Below, one piece after another: positions 37,646-46,513 of a stretch of 64,000 nucleotides of DNA. The notes below the pieces were generated by a model, which was given only the letters and a program-made list of their open reading frames with translations, made no database searches and had not been told where the DNA came from. Both the position numbers and the translations under genes were made by a program. Location: positions 40,616 through 104,615 of the forward strand of contig CAJXZO010000003.1 of NCBI GenBank assembly GCA_913062975.1, read 5' to 3'. This DNA comes from an uncultured Micrococcales bacterium. GTDB taxonomy: Bacteria > Actinomycetota > Actinomycetes > Actinomycetales > Microbacteriaceae. Position 1 is the first letter of the stretch; the number at the start of each line of letters is the position of its first letter.

Positions 37646-38856
37646 GAGCCAAGCTCCAAACTTCTCTTCATTCGCCTTAAGGTGTCAGCCGTCACAATGA
37701 ATATACGTTCACCAGTGGTTGGTTTTTCAAACTCCAAAAAGTTTTGCAACGCTTCATCAAAATCGTTTTCTAGCAATCTGGTCTCAATCCCACAGCTTTG
37801 CAGTCGGTACTTCATCGGTATTGCATGATGACCGGTGAGGATATCAACTGGGCCAAGCTCTTTGAAATCCACACCCCATAACCATGATGGGTCTTTCACG
37901 TCTGTGCCGATGGCCATAAACAATTGCTCAGCGTTTTTGGCTCTAAGTAGATTCAAACGAAAGCTCTCTCGGTTTTGAACAAGTAAAATCCTGGATTCAA
38001 CTCCGTCTATAGTCTCCAGAGTGTCCCGTCCAAACACGCCTTCCAAGTTGGTGGCTGTCGTGGCTAGTTTTGCCCGGTCGAAATCTGGGAGCAATTCAAG
38101 CGCTGCCGCTACTGAGGCTGCGAAGTTCAGCACCATGTGCAGGCCTCTGTCTGAAAGTTCTAGTTCTATCTTGTTACTGGTTGTTTTTAGCCAAAAAGGT
38201 GAAGCTTTAGTTATCTCATAATCTAATTTGGAAACCGGCTTTGCAACCGAAAAGGCATACCTAGGTGCTCCCTCATCATTCACCAGAGTTTCATCAAATC
38301 CAAAAAACAAGAAGTCTTCGTTGCCAATGCTGGAAAGCTTTGGGTCGTTGCCGTTAGCGATGACCTTTTTGCTTTCCGAAGCAAGCCCCTGCAATGAATT
38401 CAAAACGTATTCACTGTCTGTGAATCGATCAAGTTGCTCATCCATGACATTTGTAATGACACTGAGAGCTGGTTTCAGTGGAGCGCCAATCCTCAACGCG
38501 TACGCCTCATCCATCTCAATCACCGCTATGTCCGCCTTGGGAAGAGAAAAGCCTTTGGCTCCTTGCAACACTGCACTGAACAGCCCTTGCTTGATGTTTG
38601 CAGTAGAGGGGTTTGTGAATACCTTCAGCCCTTGGTCTTGAAGTATTTGCACTAAAAACTTTGTAGTGGATGACTTGCCACTGCTACCACTGACCACAAC
38701 CAAACCCATCGGAAAATTAGAAATTGCAGTCTCAAATAGCTTTGGCTGAATTTTGGAAGCTACGGTTCCAGGAACAGCTGATCCGCCACCATGGCGAAAA
38801 GTTCTAATTAATTTCCTAACCGCCCGGCCGATGGCCAAAGCGATTAAGGTCCTCAC
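37642..38856 (-). CDS. MurT-like Mur ligase without Cys4 zinc ribbon
   Basis: 404-residue Mur-ligase family protein with DUF1727-type C-terminal domain. P-loop GSSGKSS at 57-63, VIEMDE at 112-117, and the MurT signature region SWLWGVDF at 324-331. Canonical MurT has a Cys4 zinc ribbon in the central domain; here the whole protein holds a single Cys (355), and the stretch about 190-216 where the ribbon should be is short. The Asp usually following WLW/WIW is Gly328. A ligase acting on the D-Glu alpha-carboxyl of lipid II is likely; ammonia from GatD as the nucleophile is unlikely. The GTG start overlaps the sigma factor stop (GTGA), so it is the second gene of a sigA-murT-gatD operon. Confidence 0.82.
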   Translation of the reverse strand: MRTLIALAIGRAVRKLIRTFRHGGGSAVPGTVASKIQPKLFETAISNFPMGLVVVSGSSGKSSTTKFLVQILQDQGLKVFTNPSTANIKQGLFSAVLQGAKGFSLPKADIAVIEMDEAYALRIGAPLKPALSVITNVMDEQLDRFTDSEYVLNSLQGLASESKKVIANGNDPKLSSIGNEDFLFFGFDETLVNDEGAPRYAFSVAKPVSKLDYEITKASPFWLKTTSNKIELELSDRGLHMVLNFAASVAAALELLPDFDRAKLATTATNLEGVFGRDTLETIDGVESRILLVQNRESFRLNLLRAKNAEQLFMAIGTDVKDPSWLWGVDFKELGPVDILTGHHAIPMKYRLQSCGIETRLLENDFDEALQNFLEFEKPTTGERIFIVTADTLRRMKRSLELGS

Positions 38857-40001
38857 GACTGGTCCAGGTAGTCCCTAAGTAATTGAGACCTTGAAGGGTG
38901 GCGAAGCTTGGACATGGTCTTTGACTCAATCTGGCGAATTCGCTCTCTGGTTACACCGAACTTCTCGCCTATCTGGTCAAGGGTCATCTGAACACCATCT
39001 CCCAAACCAAAACGAGAGCGGATTACGCCCGCCTCTCTTGGGTGGAGGCTGTCCAGAACTCTTTCCAATTCGCGCTGAAGCATGGTGTATCCAACCGCAT
39101 CCGCTGGCACCACTGCCTCGGTGTCTTCAATCAAGTCACCAAACTCACTGTCGCCATCTTCACCCAGTGGTGTTGACAATGAAATTGGCTCGCGCCCGTA
39201 TTTCTGAACTTCAACCACCTTCTCAGGGGTCATATCCAACTCTGCTGCCAGTTCCTCGGGGCTTGGCTCACGACCAAGGTCCTGCAGCAACTGGCGCTGG
39301 ACACGGGCAAGTTTGTTGATAACTTCAACCATGTGAACGGGGATACGAATGGTGCGAGCCTGATCGGCCATGGCACGGGTGATTGCCTGACGAATCCACC
39401 AGGTTGCATAGGTTGAGAACTTATATCCCTTGGTGTAATCAAATTTCTCTACGGCTCTGATCAGACCCAGGTTGCCCTCTTGAATCAGATCAAGAAACTG
39501 CATTCCACGACCGGTGTAGCGCTTTGCAAGGCTCACAACCAAACGCAGGTTAGCCTCCAAAAGGTGTGCCTTAGCTCGCTGTCCATCTTTCATCACCCAT
39601 CGCAGGTCACTCCGCATCTCGGGTGAAAGTTTCTTTTCCGTCTTCAGCTTCTCTTCTGCAAACAGCCCTGCTTCAATTCTCTTAGCTAGCTCTACCTCTA
39701 ATTCAGCATTGAGCAGTGCCACTTTACCGATTTGCTTTAGGTAGTCCTTTACTGGGTCTGCAGTGGCACCGGAGATTGTCGCTGTTGCTGAGGGGATGTC
39801 ATCTTCATCAGATTCGTTGATGACCAGAATCTCGCTTGTTTCTTCACTCACCTGGTCAGCGAGATTTATAGCATCGGTAGCCTCGGCCACAATATCTTCA
39901 ACTGCTTCTAGGTTCTCACCGTCTGATTTTTGGTTCGCCTCAGCCTCAGGCTTGGCTTTCGAAGCGCTTGCCTTGCTGCTCTTAGATGCTTTTACAGCGA
40001 T
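38853..40001 (-). CDS. sigA: Primary RNA polymerase sigma factor (sigma-70 group 1)
   Basis: Promoter recognition for housekeeping genes. Region 1.2 [16 protein letters not shown], region 2 with [20 protein letters not shown] and the 2.4 helix [27 protein letters not shown], region 3, and region 4 with [22 protein letters not shown]. The only canonical start is GTG 39890 (345 residues), without a proper Shine-Dalgarno. The frame continues upstream for 37 sense codons of Lys/Ala/Ser-rich composition, as in other actinobacterial sigma N-termini, to an ATC at 39999-40001 that has GGGGAAGGA 7 bases before it; a stop follows 12 codons further up. I therefore place the start at ATC (382 residues), with GTG 39890 as alternative. 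A hairpin lies in the 5' leader. Confidence 0.9.
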   Translation of the reverse strand: MAVKASKSSKASASKAKPEAEANQKSDGENLEAVEDIVAEATDAINLADQVSEETSEILVINESDEDDIPSATATISGATADPVKDYLKQIGKVALLNAELEVELAKRIEAGLFAEEKLKTEKKLSPEMRSDLRWVMKDGQRAKAHLLEANLRLVVSLAKRYTGRGMQFLDLIQEGNLGLIRAVEKFDYTKGYKFSTYATWWIRQAITRAMADQARTIRIPVHMVEVINKLARVQRQLLQDLGREPSPEELAAELDMTPEKVVEVQKYGREPISLSTPLGEDGDSEFGDLIEDTEAVVPADAVGYTMLQRELERVLDSLHPREAGVIRSRFGLGDGVQMTLDQIGEKFGVTRERIRQIESKTMSKLRHPSRSQLLRDYLDQS

Positions 40002-40008
40002 TTTTCTA

Positions 40009-40017
40009 TCCTTCCCC
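40009..40017 (-). promoter_or_regulatory. Ribosome binding site deciding the sigma factor start
   Basis: GGGGAAGGA on the reverse strand, ending 7 bases before the ATC codon at 39999-40001. No ATG, GTG or TTG in frame lies at a suitable distance. Confidence 0.55.
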
Positions 40018-40031
40018 GGGCAGAAATTAAT

Positions 40032-40056
40032 CCCATGTCAAGTGCTCTTGCATGGG
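40032..40056 (-). other. Hairpin in the sigma factor mRNA leader
   Basis: CCCATG-CAAG, a 4-base loop, then CTTG-CATGGG with one bulged A: a 10-bp stem close to the predicted 5' end of the transcript and 15 bases ahead of the Shine-Dalgarno. Could stabilise the mRNA or tune translation. Confidence 0.45.
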
Positions 40057-40065
40057 TAAGCCTCC

Positions 40066-40071
40066 ATTATG
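40066..40071 (-). promoter_or_regulatory. -10 element of sigA-murT-gatD
   Basis: CATAAT on the reverse strand with GTGAAA 17 bases upstream as a weak -35. The transcript would start about 12 bases before the leader hairpin. Confidence 0.45.
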
Positions 40072-40125
40072 TCAGACTTCCCAATATTTTTCACTAGGCT
40101 GAGTGCAACATTTTTTAGTAACTTT

Positions 40126-41367
40126 CTATTCCTCTCTCAGAAGCTTCTGGGTCTTAGCGTTTTCTCGCAAAAACATGCTTAGCCCAAACAGCAATATGAC
40201 ACCTTGTCCAATCATCGCTAGTCGGAATCCCTCGACCGCAAATCTGGATTCACTGATTCCTGAAGCAAGCGCAAAATCAAGCCCGGCACCCACCACAAAT
40301 ATAATCAAAAGACTTGCAAAGAACCCGCCGGTGTTGATGAAGCCATTTGCGGCACCACGCCTATTTTCGGGGATGAGCTGTGCTGAGTATTCGAAGGCCA
40401 AAAAAGACACGGGTCCACCTGGGGTGATGAGCAGCAGGAATAAAAACAACAGCCAGATTGGAATTGGTGCCGGATAGATCAAAACCGCTATCCATGCCAC
40501 AAAAATCAGCACCACTTGGGTGACCACAATTCGTCTTCTGTATTCGGGATGCCTCGCACTGAACGGACCAATAATGCCTCCTGCAACGATTCCCCAGATC
40601 ACCATGAATGTGAGGGCAGCAAAAGCTATCCAGGATTCAAAGCCTTGAGCCTGAACCATGAACGGAACTCCCCACAGCAAACCAAATGTCACAGGAGTTG
40701 GCTGAGCAGTGAAGTGAACCCAGAAAGACATTCGTGTCCCAGATTCAGAAATAGTTCCGCGGAGTTCAGCAATGGCGCTTCGCCAACTCACATTTGCTTT
40801 CTTAGACGCCTTATCTTGAATCAATAACCAAGACAGCGCAGCAATTAGCGCCCCCATTGCGGCGAGTGCCAAAAACGCACCGGTCCAACCACTGATACCC
40901 AAAAAATAAGCAAATGGGATGGCGCTCACTATTTGCCCCAATTGCCCAAGATTGCCAACATACTGCTGCAAGATCGCACTCCGCTTGGCATCAAACCAGG
41001 TATGCACCAACCTCAGAACGCTAATGAAGGTGAATGCATCCCCCAACCCAAGGATCCCTCGACCAATAACCGCCACAGACAAAACAGGAGCGATTGCAAC
41101 CAATAGCTGACCAAGAGCCATCAGTGCAGCTCCAAGTGTGATTAGTCTGCGAGAGCCATACCTATCAAGCAGTAAGCCGACGGGAACCTGCATGCTGGCA
41201 TAAACCACCAGCTGAAAAACAGCCAGATAACTCAACTGCACCGCGGTGGTTTCAAACCTGTCACTGGCTTCAATGCCAGCAACGCCCAACGAGGTTCGCT
41301 GGGTTACGCTCACCAGATACGCAATAGATGCAAAAATTAAAACCCGCCAAGCGAGTTTGCTATTCAT
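40126..41367 (-). CDS. Major facilitator superfamily transporter
   Basis: 413 residues, about 12 membrane segments, with the MFS loop motif GLLLDRYGSRR between segments 2 and 3 and a long central loop (KASKKANVSWRS). Substrate not predictable. The start ATG overlaps the end of the PAC2 gene by 8 bases, so they share a transcript. No partner gene hints at the cargo. Confidence 0.85.
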   Translation of the reverse strand: MNSKLAWRVLIFASIAYLVSVTQRTSLGVAGIEASDRFETTAVQLSYLAVFQLVVYASMQVPVGLLLDRYGSRRLITLGAALMALGQLLVAIAPVLSVAVIGRGILGLGDAFTFISVLRLVHTWFDAKRSAILQQYVGNLGQLGQIVSAIPFAYFLGISGWTGAFLALAAMGALIAALSWLLIQDKASKKANVSWRSAIAELRGTISESGTRMSFWVHFTAQPTPVTFGLLWGVPFMVQAQGFESWIAFAALTFMVIWGIVAGGIIGPFSARHPEYRRRIVVTQVVLIFVAWIAVLIYPAPIPIWLLFLFLLLITPGGPVSFLAFEYSAQLIPENRRGAANGFINTGGFFASLLIIFVVGAGLDFALASGISESRFAVEGFRLAMIGQGVILLFGLSMFLRENAKTQKLLREE

Positions 41368-42277
41368 CTTCTCCGGTTTCGCCTCTGCGCATTTGGGTGA
41401 GATATCCCTCTAATTCTTCGGCGATTTCATCAGCCGATGGCACTTCAACATCTTTTTTGCCAATTGGAGCTCTCATCGGTCCCATCTTGCTGTTTTTGTA
41501 GCCAGCCTCGAGATTGCCAATCATCTTTTGAAGCTCTTCGTTTTCCTGAACCTGTTTCTCAAGCTTGGTCAGAAACTTTTTTCCACTTTCGCGCAAGCTG
41601 TCGCTTGGAAACACCAATCCAGTTGCCTTCGACACTAGTTCGATAGCCTTTAGCGCCGCTTGTGGCATTTCAGAATCACCCAAGTAGTGAGGAACCAACA
41701 TCACAAACCCAGCAACTGGCACCCCGTAACCAGATAGTTTGTACTCAAGAAGGTGTAAAACGTTTCCGGGAACTTCCGTCTGTGGCTTCCACTCGCTGTA
41801 TTCGTCGATCAGGTCATGTCGATTACCACTGACCGTCACACCAATGTCTCTTGTGTGAGGAATCGGGAAGGGAATCGCGTGCATCCAGGTGAGGCTGCTT
41901 ATTTCCAAGATTCGACTGATTTCCAGCACCGACTCGGAGAATGCATTCCAAGAGAAGTCTGGCTCGTATCCATCCAGCAATAAAAACTTCTTTCCAGCTT
42001 CATCGCTGAACTGATAAAGGGCCAAGGTTGGCGACTCGTAGCTTGTTATGTGGTCCTTTTCAAAAAACATGCGTGGACGTCTTGACCTGTAATCCAAAAG
42101 GCGATCATTGCTGAATTGTGCAATCAACTCATTATCTAGATGCCCGAATAGTTGGTCCGAGAATTGAGAGATGCAACTTCCAGAGTCGTTGAAGCCAGTC
42201 AAAGTGGCAATCAATGGCAATCCGGATTCCACTAGATCCGATTCAACAACCCACTGATAAACATCTGACTCGGTCAC
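41360..42277 (-). CDS. PAC2 family protein (proteasome assembly chaperone-like)
   Basis: 305 residues of the PAC2 family, with the GLPLIATLTGFNDSGSC N-terminus, FLLLDGYEPDFSW, THAIPFPIPHTR-like segment and VPHYLGDSEMPQAA. The archaeal/eukaryotic relatives help proteasome assembly; in actinobacteria the role is unclear. A Glu-rich, partly coiled C-terminus follows. GTG start with TAAGAT 6 bases upstream. Divergent from pepA. Confidence 0.86.
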   Translation of the reverse strand: MTESDVYQWVVESDLVESGLPLIATLTGFNDSGSCISQFSDQLFGHLDNELIAQFSNDRLLDYRSRRPRMFFEKDHITSYESPTLALYQFSDEAGKKFLLLDGYEPDFSWNAFSESVLEISRILEISSLTWMHAIPFPIPHTRDIGVTVSGNRHDLIDEYSEWKPQTEVPGNVLHLLEYKLSGYGVPVAGFVMLVPHYLGDSEMPQAALKAIELVSKATGLVFPSDSLRESGKKFLTKLEKQVQENEELQKMIGNLEAGYKNSKMGPMRAPIGKKDVEVPSADEIAEELEGYLTQMRRGETGEDE

Positions 42278-42283
42278 GGCTAA

Positions 42284-42289
42284 ATCTTA
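42284..42289 (-). promoter_or_regulatory. -10 element of PAC2-MFS (leaderless type)
   Basis: TAAGAT on the reverse strand, 6 bases before the GTG start of the PAC2 gene. Confidence 0.45.
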
Positions 42290-42296
42290 CCTCGCA

Positions 42297-42302
42297 TAAA
42301 CT
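42297..42302 (+). promoter_or_regulatory. -10 element of pepA (leaderless type)
   Basis: TAAACT, 6 bases before the pepA ATG. The PAC2 -10 lies only 7 bases away on the other strand. Confidence 0.45.
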
Positions 42303-42308
42303 ATTCGA

Positions 42309-43682
42309 ATGATTTCTCTCACTGTGTCAACAGAACCAACAAACGCATCCATCCCAACCATTCGACAGTACCCTGACTCACCAGATGAGCAGTTAGCACA
42401 GCATGCGAAGCACAACAAATTCAAAAACAAAGCTGGGCAGGTCTTGGTTCACTCTCCCGATATTTATTTTGGCGTGGGTGAAAATGCTTTAGACGCCACT
42501 GCAACCAGAAAGCTTGCAGGTAAGGTGGCAAGAGCTATCTCCCACCTGGAGCATGCATTCCTTGCTATTGACCTTGAGCACCCTCGTGCTTTTTTCGAAG
42601 GACTATTGCTGGGTGGATTCGACCCAAGGCTTTATGGAGCCACGGAGATTGAGCAGACAAAGCTCGAAGTTGCAAGCGAGCATCAAAAAGACATGCAGCA
42701 GGCAATTGAAATCGCCGAGGCTGTAAACCAAACTCGAAAAATTATTAATACCCCTGGAAACCACATGTATCCAGAGATAGTCGCCAATCTTGCCTCCAGC
42801 TTGAAGGGGGTCGAGGTTGAAATCTGGGATGAACAAAAACTGGTCGAAGAAAACTGTGGCGGAATTTTGGCCGTTGGCCAAGGAAGTGAGAGACCACCAA
42901 GATTGGTGAAGATTCATAAGCCCGGTAGCGGAAAGAAAATAGCGCTAGTCGGCAAGGGAATCACATTTGACACCGGTGGGCTAAGCCTAAAACCACCAGA
43001 GGGCATGGTTGGCATGAAATACGACATGGCAGGGGCGGCCACCGTGCTTGGAGTGATGCAGGCAATTGCAGGCACTGAAACCTCAGCTGATGTAACCGCA
43101 TATCTTTGCCTGGCCGAAAATATGCCGAGTGGCAGAGCAACGAGACCCGGTGATGTCATCACCATTCGCAATGGAAAAACAGTTGAGGTTCTGAACACAG
43201 ACGCCGAGGGCAGATTGGTTTTGGCCGATGGACTGTCACTGGCAAGTGAGAAAAACCCCGACTTAATAATCGATGTTGCCACGCTCACCGGAGCTGCTGT
43301 GATTGCTTTGGGAAATAGGTATGTCGGTGCAATGGGTGATTCAGATGCGGTGGAGCAGGTTCAGACTGCGGCCGGCAAAGCTGGGGAACTTGTTTGGCAC
43401 ATGCCATTGCCAGAGGAGCTTGCCGAGCTCTTAGAAAGCGACATAGCGGATCTGATGAACGTCAAAATTGGCAATAAGGCTGGTGGCATGCTGATTGCTG
43501 GGCAATTTTTGTCGCAGTTTGTCGGTCAATCCGATGGAAATCAAATCCCCTGGGTGCATCTTGACATTGCCGGTGCAGCAAATAACTCTTCCGCACCATA
43601 CGATTACACGCCAAAGGGTGCCAGCGGAGTCATGATCAGAACTTTAATCGAGCTGATTATGCAACAGGGCAATCAGGAGTAA
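42309..43682 (+). CDS. pepA: Leucyl aminopeptidase (M17)
   Basis: Cytosolic di-metal aminopeptidase releasing N-terminal residues. 457 residues; the C-terminal catalytic domain has the Lys/Asp set GKGITFDTGGLSLKP, the M17 signature NTDAEGRLVLADGL and the metal-binding Asp of YDMAGAA. The N-terminal domain is shorter than in E. coli PepA. ATG at 42309 has a -10 hexamer 6 bases upstream and no Shine-Dalgarno. Confidence 0.95.
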   Translation: MISLTVSTEPTNASIPTIRQYPDSPDEQLAQHAKHNKFKNKAGQVLVHSPDIYFGVGENALDATATRKLAGKVARAISHLEHAFLAIDLEHPRAFFEGLLLGGFDPRLYGATEIEQTKLEVASEHQKDMQQAIEIAEAVNQTRKIINTPGNHMYPEIVANLASSLKGVEVEIWDEQKLVEENCGGILAVGQGSERPPRLVKIHKPGSGKKIALVGKGITFDTGGLSLKPPEGMVGMKYDMAGAATVLGVMQAIAGTETSADVTAYLCLAENMPSGRATRPGDVITIRNGKTVEVLNTDAEGRLVLADGLSLASEKNPDLIIDVATLTGAAVIALGNRYVGAMGDSDAVEQVQTAAGKAGELVWHMPLPEELAELLESDIADLMNVKIGNKAGGMLIAGQFLSQFVGQSDGNQIPWVHLDIAGAANNSSAPYDYTPKGASGVMIRTLIELIMQQGNQE

Positions 43683-43717
43683 GCTGGAGCAAAATAACAA
43701 CTCAATTTGGAGAATCC

Positions 43718-45094
43718 TTGGCAGAACACAATTTTGACTTAGTAATCCTTGGTGGCGGATCTGGCGGGTATTCCGCGGCCCTGCGAGCAGCTCAACTGGG
43801 CATGAATGTCGCACTGGTAGAAAAAGACAAACTGGGCGGAACATGCCTTCACCGCGGTTGCATTCCAACAAAAGCCCTGTTGCACGCGGCCGAGGTCGCG
43901 GATGTAACGCGTGAGAGTGAGCAGTTTGGAGTCCACGCAGAATTCCAAGGAATAGACATGACTTCGGTAAACAGCTACCGCGACAACATCGTTGACCGCC
44001 TCTACAAAGGTCTGGGCGGACTAATCAAGGCCAAGAAGGTCACAATGATAGAGGGCGAAGGACATCTAACTGGTCCCAAGTCAGTCACCGTTGGTTCTGA
44101 TGTTTACACCGGAAAAAATGTTGTTTTGGCAACTGGTTCAGTTTCCAAATCATTGCCAGGCCTTGAAATTGGTGGTCGCGTAATCAACAGCGACCAGGCA
44201 CTGCAAATGGACTGGATCCCAAACAAGGTTGCAGTTTTGGGTGGCGGAGTTATTGGCGTTGAGTTTGCCAGTGTTTGGAGAAGCTTCGGAAGTGAAGTTG
44301 TAATCATTGAAGGGCTAGATCGTTTAGTTCCCAATGAAGACCCCTCCATGAGCAAGCAGTTGGAAAAGGCCTATAAAAAGCGCGGAATTGAATTGAAACT
44401 GGGAGCCAGATTCGCTGGGGTTACCCAGTCTGACGCTGGTGTGGACATCTCCCTCGAAGGTGGAGAAAACGTCCAAGCAGATTTGATGCTGGTAGCGGTT
44501 GGAAGAGCTCCCAACGCAACTGGTTTTGGCTATGAAGAGCAGGGTGTTGAAATGGAGCGAGGCTGGGTAACCACCAACCCCAGACTGCAGACAAACCTTG
44601 AGGGTGTTTATGCAGTGGGTGACATTGTCCCCGGGTTGCAACTGGCTCACCGTGGATTCCAGCAGGGAATTTTCGTAGCGGAGGAGATTGCAGGTCTAAA
44701 CCCACAGGTAGTAGACGAGATGGGAATTCCAAGAGTCACCTACTGTGAACCTGAAATTGGTTCAGTGGGACTAACTGAGGATGAGGCCAAAGAAAAATTC
44801 GGCGCTGACAAGATTTCAACCTATGAGTACAACCTGGCAGGAAATGGCAAGAGCCAAATTCTTGGCACCGCAGGTGTAATCAAGCTAATCCGAGAGGTCA
44901 ACGGACCCGTGGTCGGTTTCCACATGATTGGCTCACGTGCCGGCGAGCAAATCGGTGAAGCGCAACTAATTGTGAACTGGGAAGCACATCCTGAGGATGT
45001 TGCACCACTGGTGCACGCCCACCCAACCATGAACGAATCACTCGGCGAGGCTCACCTAGCACTTGCCGGTAAACCACTGCACGCGCACGCCTAG
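43718..45094 (+). CDS. lpd: Dihydrolipoamide dehydrogenase (E3)
   Basis: Reoxidises lipoyl groups of 2-oxoacid dehydrogenases and glycine cleavage. 458 residues; FAD motif GGGSGGYSAALRA, redox pair GGTCLHRGC, NAD motif GGGVIGVEFASV and C-terminal HAHPTMNE with the catalytic His/Glu. TTG start at 43718, GGAGAA just upstream. sucB follows after 6 bases. Confidence 0.97.
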   Translation: MAEHNFDLVILGGGSGGYSAALRAAQLGMNVALVEKDKLGGTCLHRGCIPTKALLHAAEVADVTRESEQFGVHAEFQGIDMTSVNSYRDNIVDRLYKGLGGLIKAKKVTMIEGEGHLTGPKSVTVGSDVYTGKNVVLATGSVSKSLPGLEIGGRVINSDQALQMDWIPNKVAVLGGGVIGVEFASVWRSFGSEVVIIEGLDRLVPNEDPSMSKQLEKAYKKRGIELKLGARFAGVTQSDAGVDISLEGGENVQADLMLVAVGRAPNATGFGYEEQGVEMERGWVTTNPRLQTNLEGVYAVGDIVPGLQLAHRGFQQGIFVAEEIAGLNPQVVDEMGIPRVTYCEPEIGSVGLTEDEAKEKFGADKISTYEYNLAGNGKSQILGTAGVIKLIREVNGPVVGFHMIGSRAGEQIGEAQLIVNWEAHPEDVAPLVHAHPTMNESLGEAHLALAGKPLHAHA

Positions 45095-45100
45095 GAGAAA

Positions 45101-46513
45101 ATGATGAGCGAAGTACAGCTACCAGCACTCGGTGAATCAGTAACCGAAGGGACCATTACTCGCTGGCTAAAAAACGTAGGCGACACCGTTGAAGTGGATG
45201 AGCCATTAGTGGAGGTCAGCACCGACAAGGTTGACACAGAGATTCCATCCCCCGTCGCAGGTGTTTTGCAAGAGATCCGTGCTCAGGAAGACGACACTAT
45301 TGAGGTGGGCGCGGTGCTGGCCATCATCGGTGAAGGTGCAGCTGCTGAATCTGCTCCAGCAGCACCAGCGGCGGAGCCGGCAGCGGAAGCGCCTGCAGAG
45401 CCTGAGCCTGCACCATCCGAGGAAGTGCCAGCAGCTCCAGTCGCTGAATCTCCAGCACCACCCGCAGATCCGGCGCCGGTTGCCGAAGCTCCTGCGGCTC
45501 CAGTTGCAGCACCGACCCCTCCAGCGCCACCTGTTGCACCAGCAGCTCCAGTCGCAGAAACACCAGCTCCCGCTGCACCTGCTGAGCCAAACGAGGGCGA
45601 TGCAAATTACGTAACTCCGATTGTTAGGAAACTGGCCAAAGACAACGGCGTTGATCTTTCAAAGGTCAAAGGTTCAGGAATTGGTGGCAGAATCCGAAAG
45701 GAAGACGTTGAGGCCATGATTGGCTCTGCTCCATCTGCTTCACAGGCGGCCTCCACCGCTGCTCCAGCGAAACCACATGAGGTTGAGGTCAGCCCCCTTA
45801 GAGGCACAACCGAAAAAATGTCTAGGCTTCGCAAGGTTCTGGCTTCCAAAGCTGTTGAATCGATGCAGAGCTCAGCCCAGCTGACAACAGTGGTTGAGGT
45901 TGATGTGACCAAGATTGCTGAGCTTCGCAAGAAGATTCAGGCTGATTTCACGTCAAAGACAGGCGTGAAACTATCCTTTATGCCATTTTTCAACCTGGCA
46001 GCAGCTGAGGCCTTGAAATCTAATCCAAAAATTAATTCAACAATTGAAGATGAGACGATTGTTCACCACCCAAAAGAAAACATCTCATTTGCTGTTGAGA
46101 CCGATAGAGGACTTCTAACCCCCGTAATCAGGGATGCAGCTGAGCTCACCATTGCGGAGACCGCTCAGCAAATAGCTAATTTGGCTGAGCGCACTAGAAA
46201 CAACCAGCTCACCCCAGATGAACTTACAGGTGGCACCTTCACTCTGACCAATACTGGATCTAGAGGCGCTTTGTTTGATACACCAGTGGTGTTTTTGCCA
46301 CAGAGTGCGATTCTGGGAACAGGTATTGTCACCAAACGCCCGGTGGTGATGCAGACAGCTGATGGCTCCGATGTGATTGCCATCAGAAGCATGGTCTACC
46401 TGGCTTTGAGCTATGACCACCGCAACATTGATGGGGCAGACGCAGCCAGATACCTAACAACCCTGAAATCCAGGTTGGAAGAGGGGGCGTTTGAGGGCCA
46501 ACTAGGAATCTAG
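45101..46513 (+). CDS. sucB: 2-oxoglutarate dehydrogenase E2 (dihydrolipoamide succinyltransferase)
   Basis: 470 residues: one lipoyl domain (1-75, lipoyl Lys in VSTDKVDTE), a long Ala/Pro/Glu linker (about 80-165), a peripheral subunit-binding domain (VTPIVRKLAKDNGV), a second short linker and the acyltransferase domain with catalytic DHRNIDGADAAR. The actinobacterial homologue is usually called SucB/DlaT and may serve pyruvate as well as 2-oxoglutarate dehydrogenase; no E1 gene is in the window. AGGAG lies ahead of the double ATG. Lipoate genes lipB and lipA follow. Confidence 0.93.
   Translation: MMSEVQLPALGESVTEGTITRWLKNVGDTVEVDEPLVEVSTDKVDTEIPSPVAGVLQEIRAQEDDTIEVGAVLAIIGEGAAAESAPAAPAAEPAAEAPAEPEPAPSEEVPAAPVAESPAPPADPAPVAEAPAAPVAAPTPPAPPVAPAAPVAETPAPAAPAEPNEGDANYVTPIVRKLAKDNGVDLSKVKGSGIGGRIRKEDVEAMIGSAPSASQAASTAAPAKPHEVEVSPLRGTTEKMSRLRKVLASKAVESMQSSAQLTTVVEVDVTKIAELRKKIQADFTSKTGVKLSFMPFFNLAAAEALKSNPKINSTIEDETIVHHPKENISFAVETDRGLLTPVIRDAAELTIAETAQQIANLAERTRNNQLTPDELTGGTFTLTNTGSRGALFDTPVVFLPQSAILGTGIVTKRPVVMQTADGSDVIAIRSMVYLALSYDHRNIDGADAARYLTTLKSRLEEGAFEGQLGI

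Noticed and set aside
39992..40036. Short leader peptide frame (ATG 40036 to TAA 39992) ahead of the sigma factor
   Set aside because: No ribosome site before the ATG, which lies inside the hairpin stem; kept only as a remark in the hairpin finding.
45324..45614. Repetitive frames within sucB (Gln/Leu/His-rich)
   Set aside because: Off-frame readings of the Ala/Pro-rich linker.
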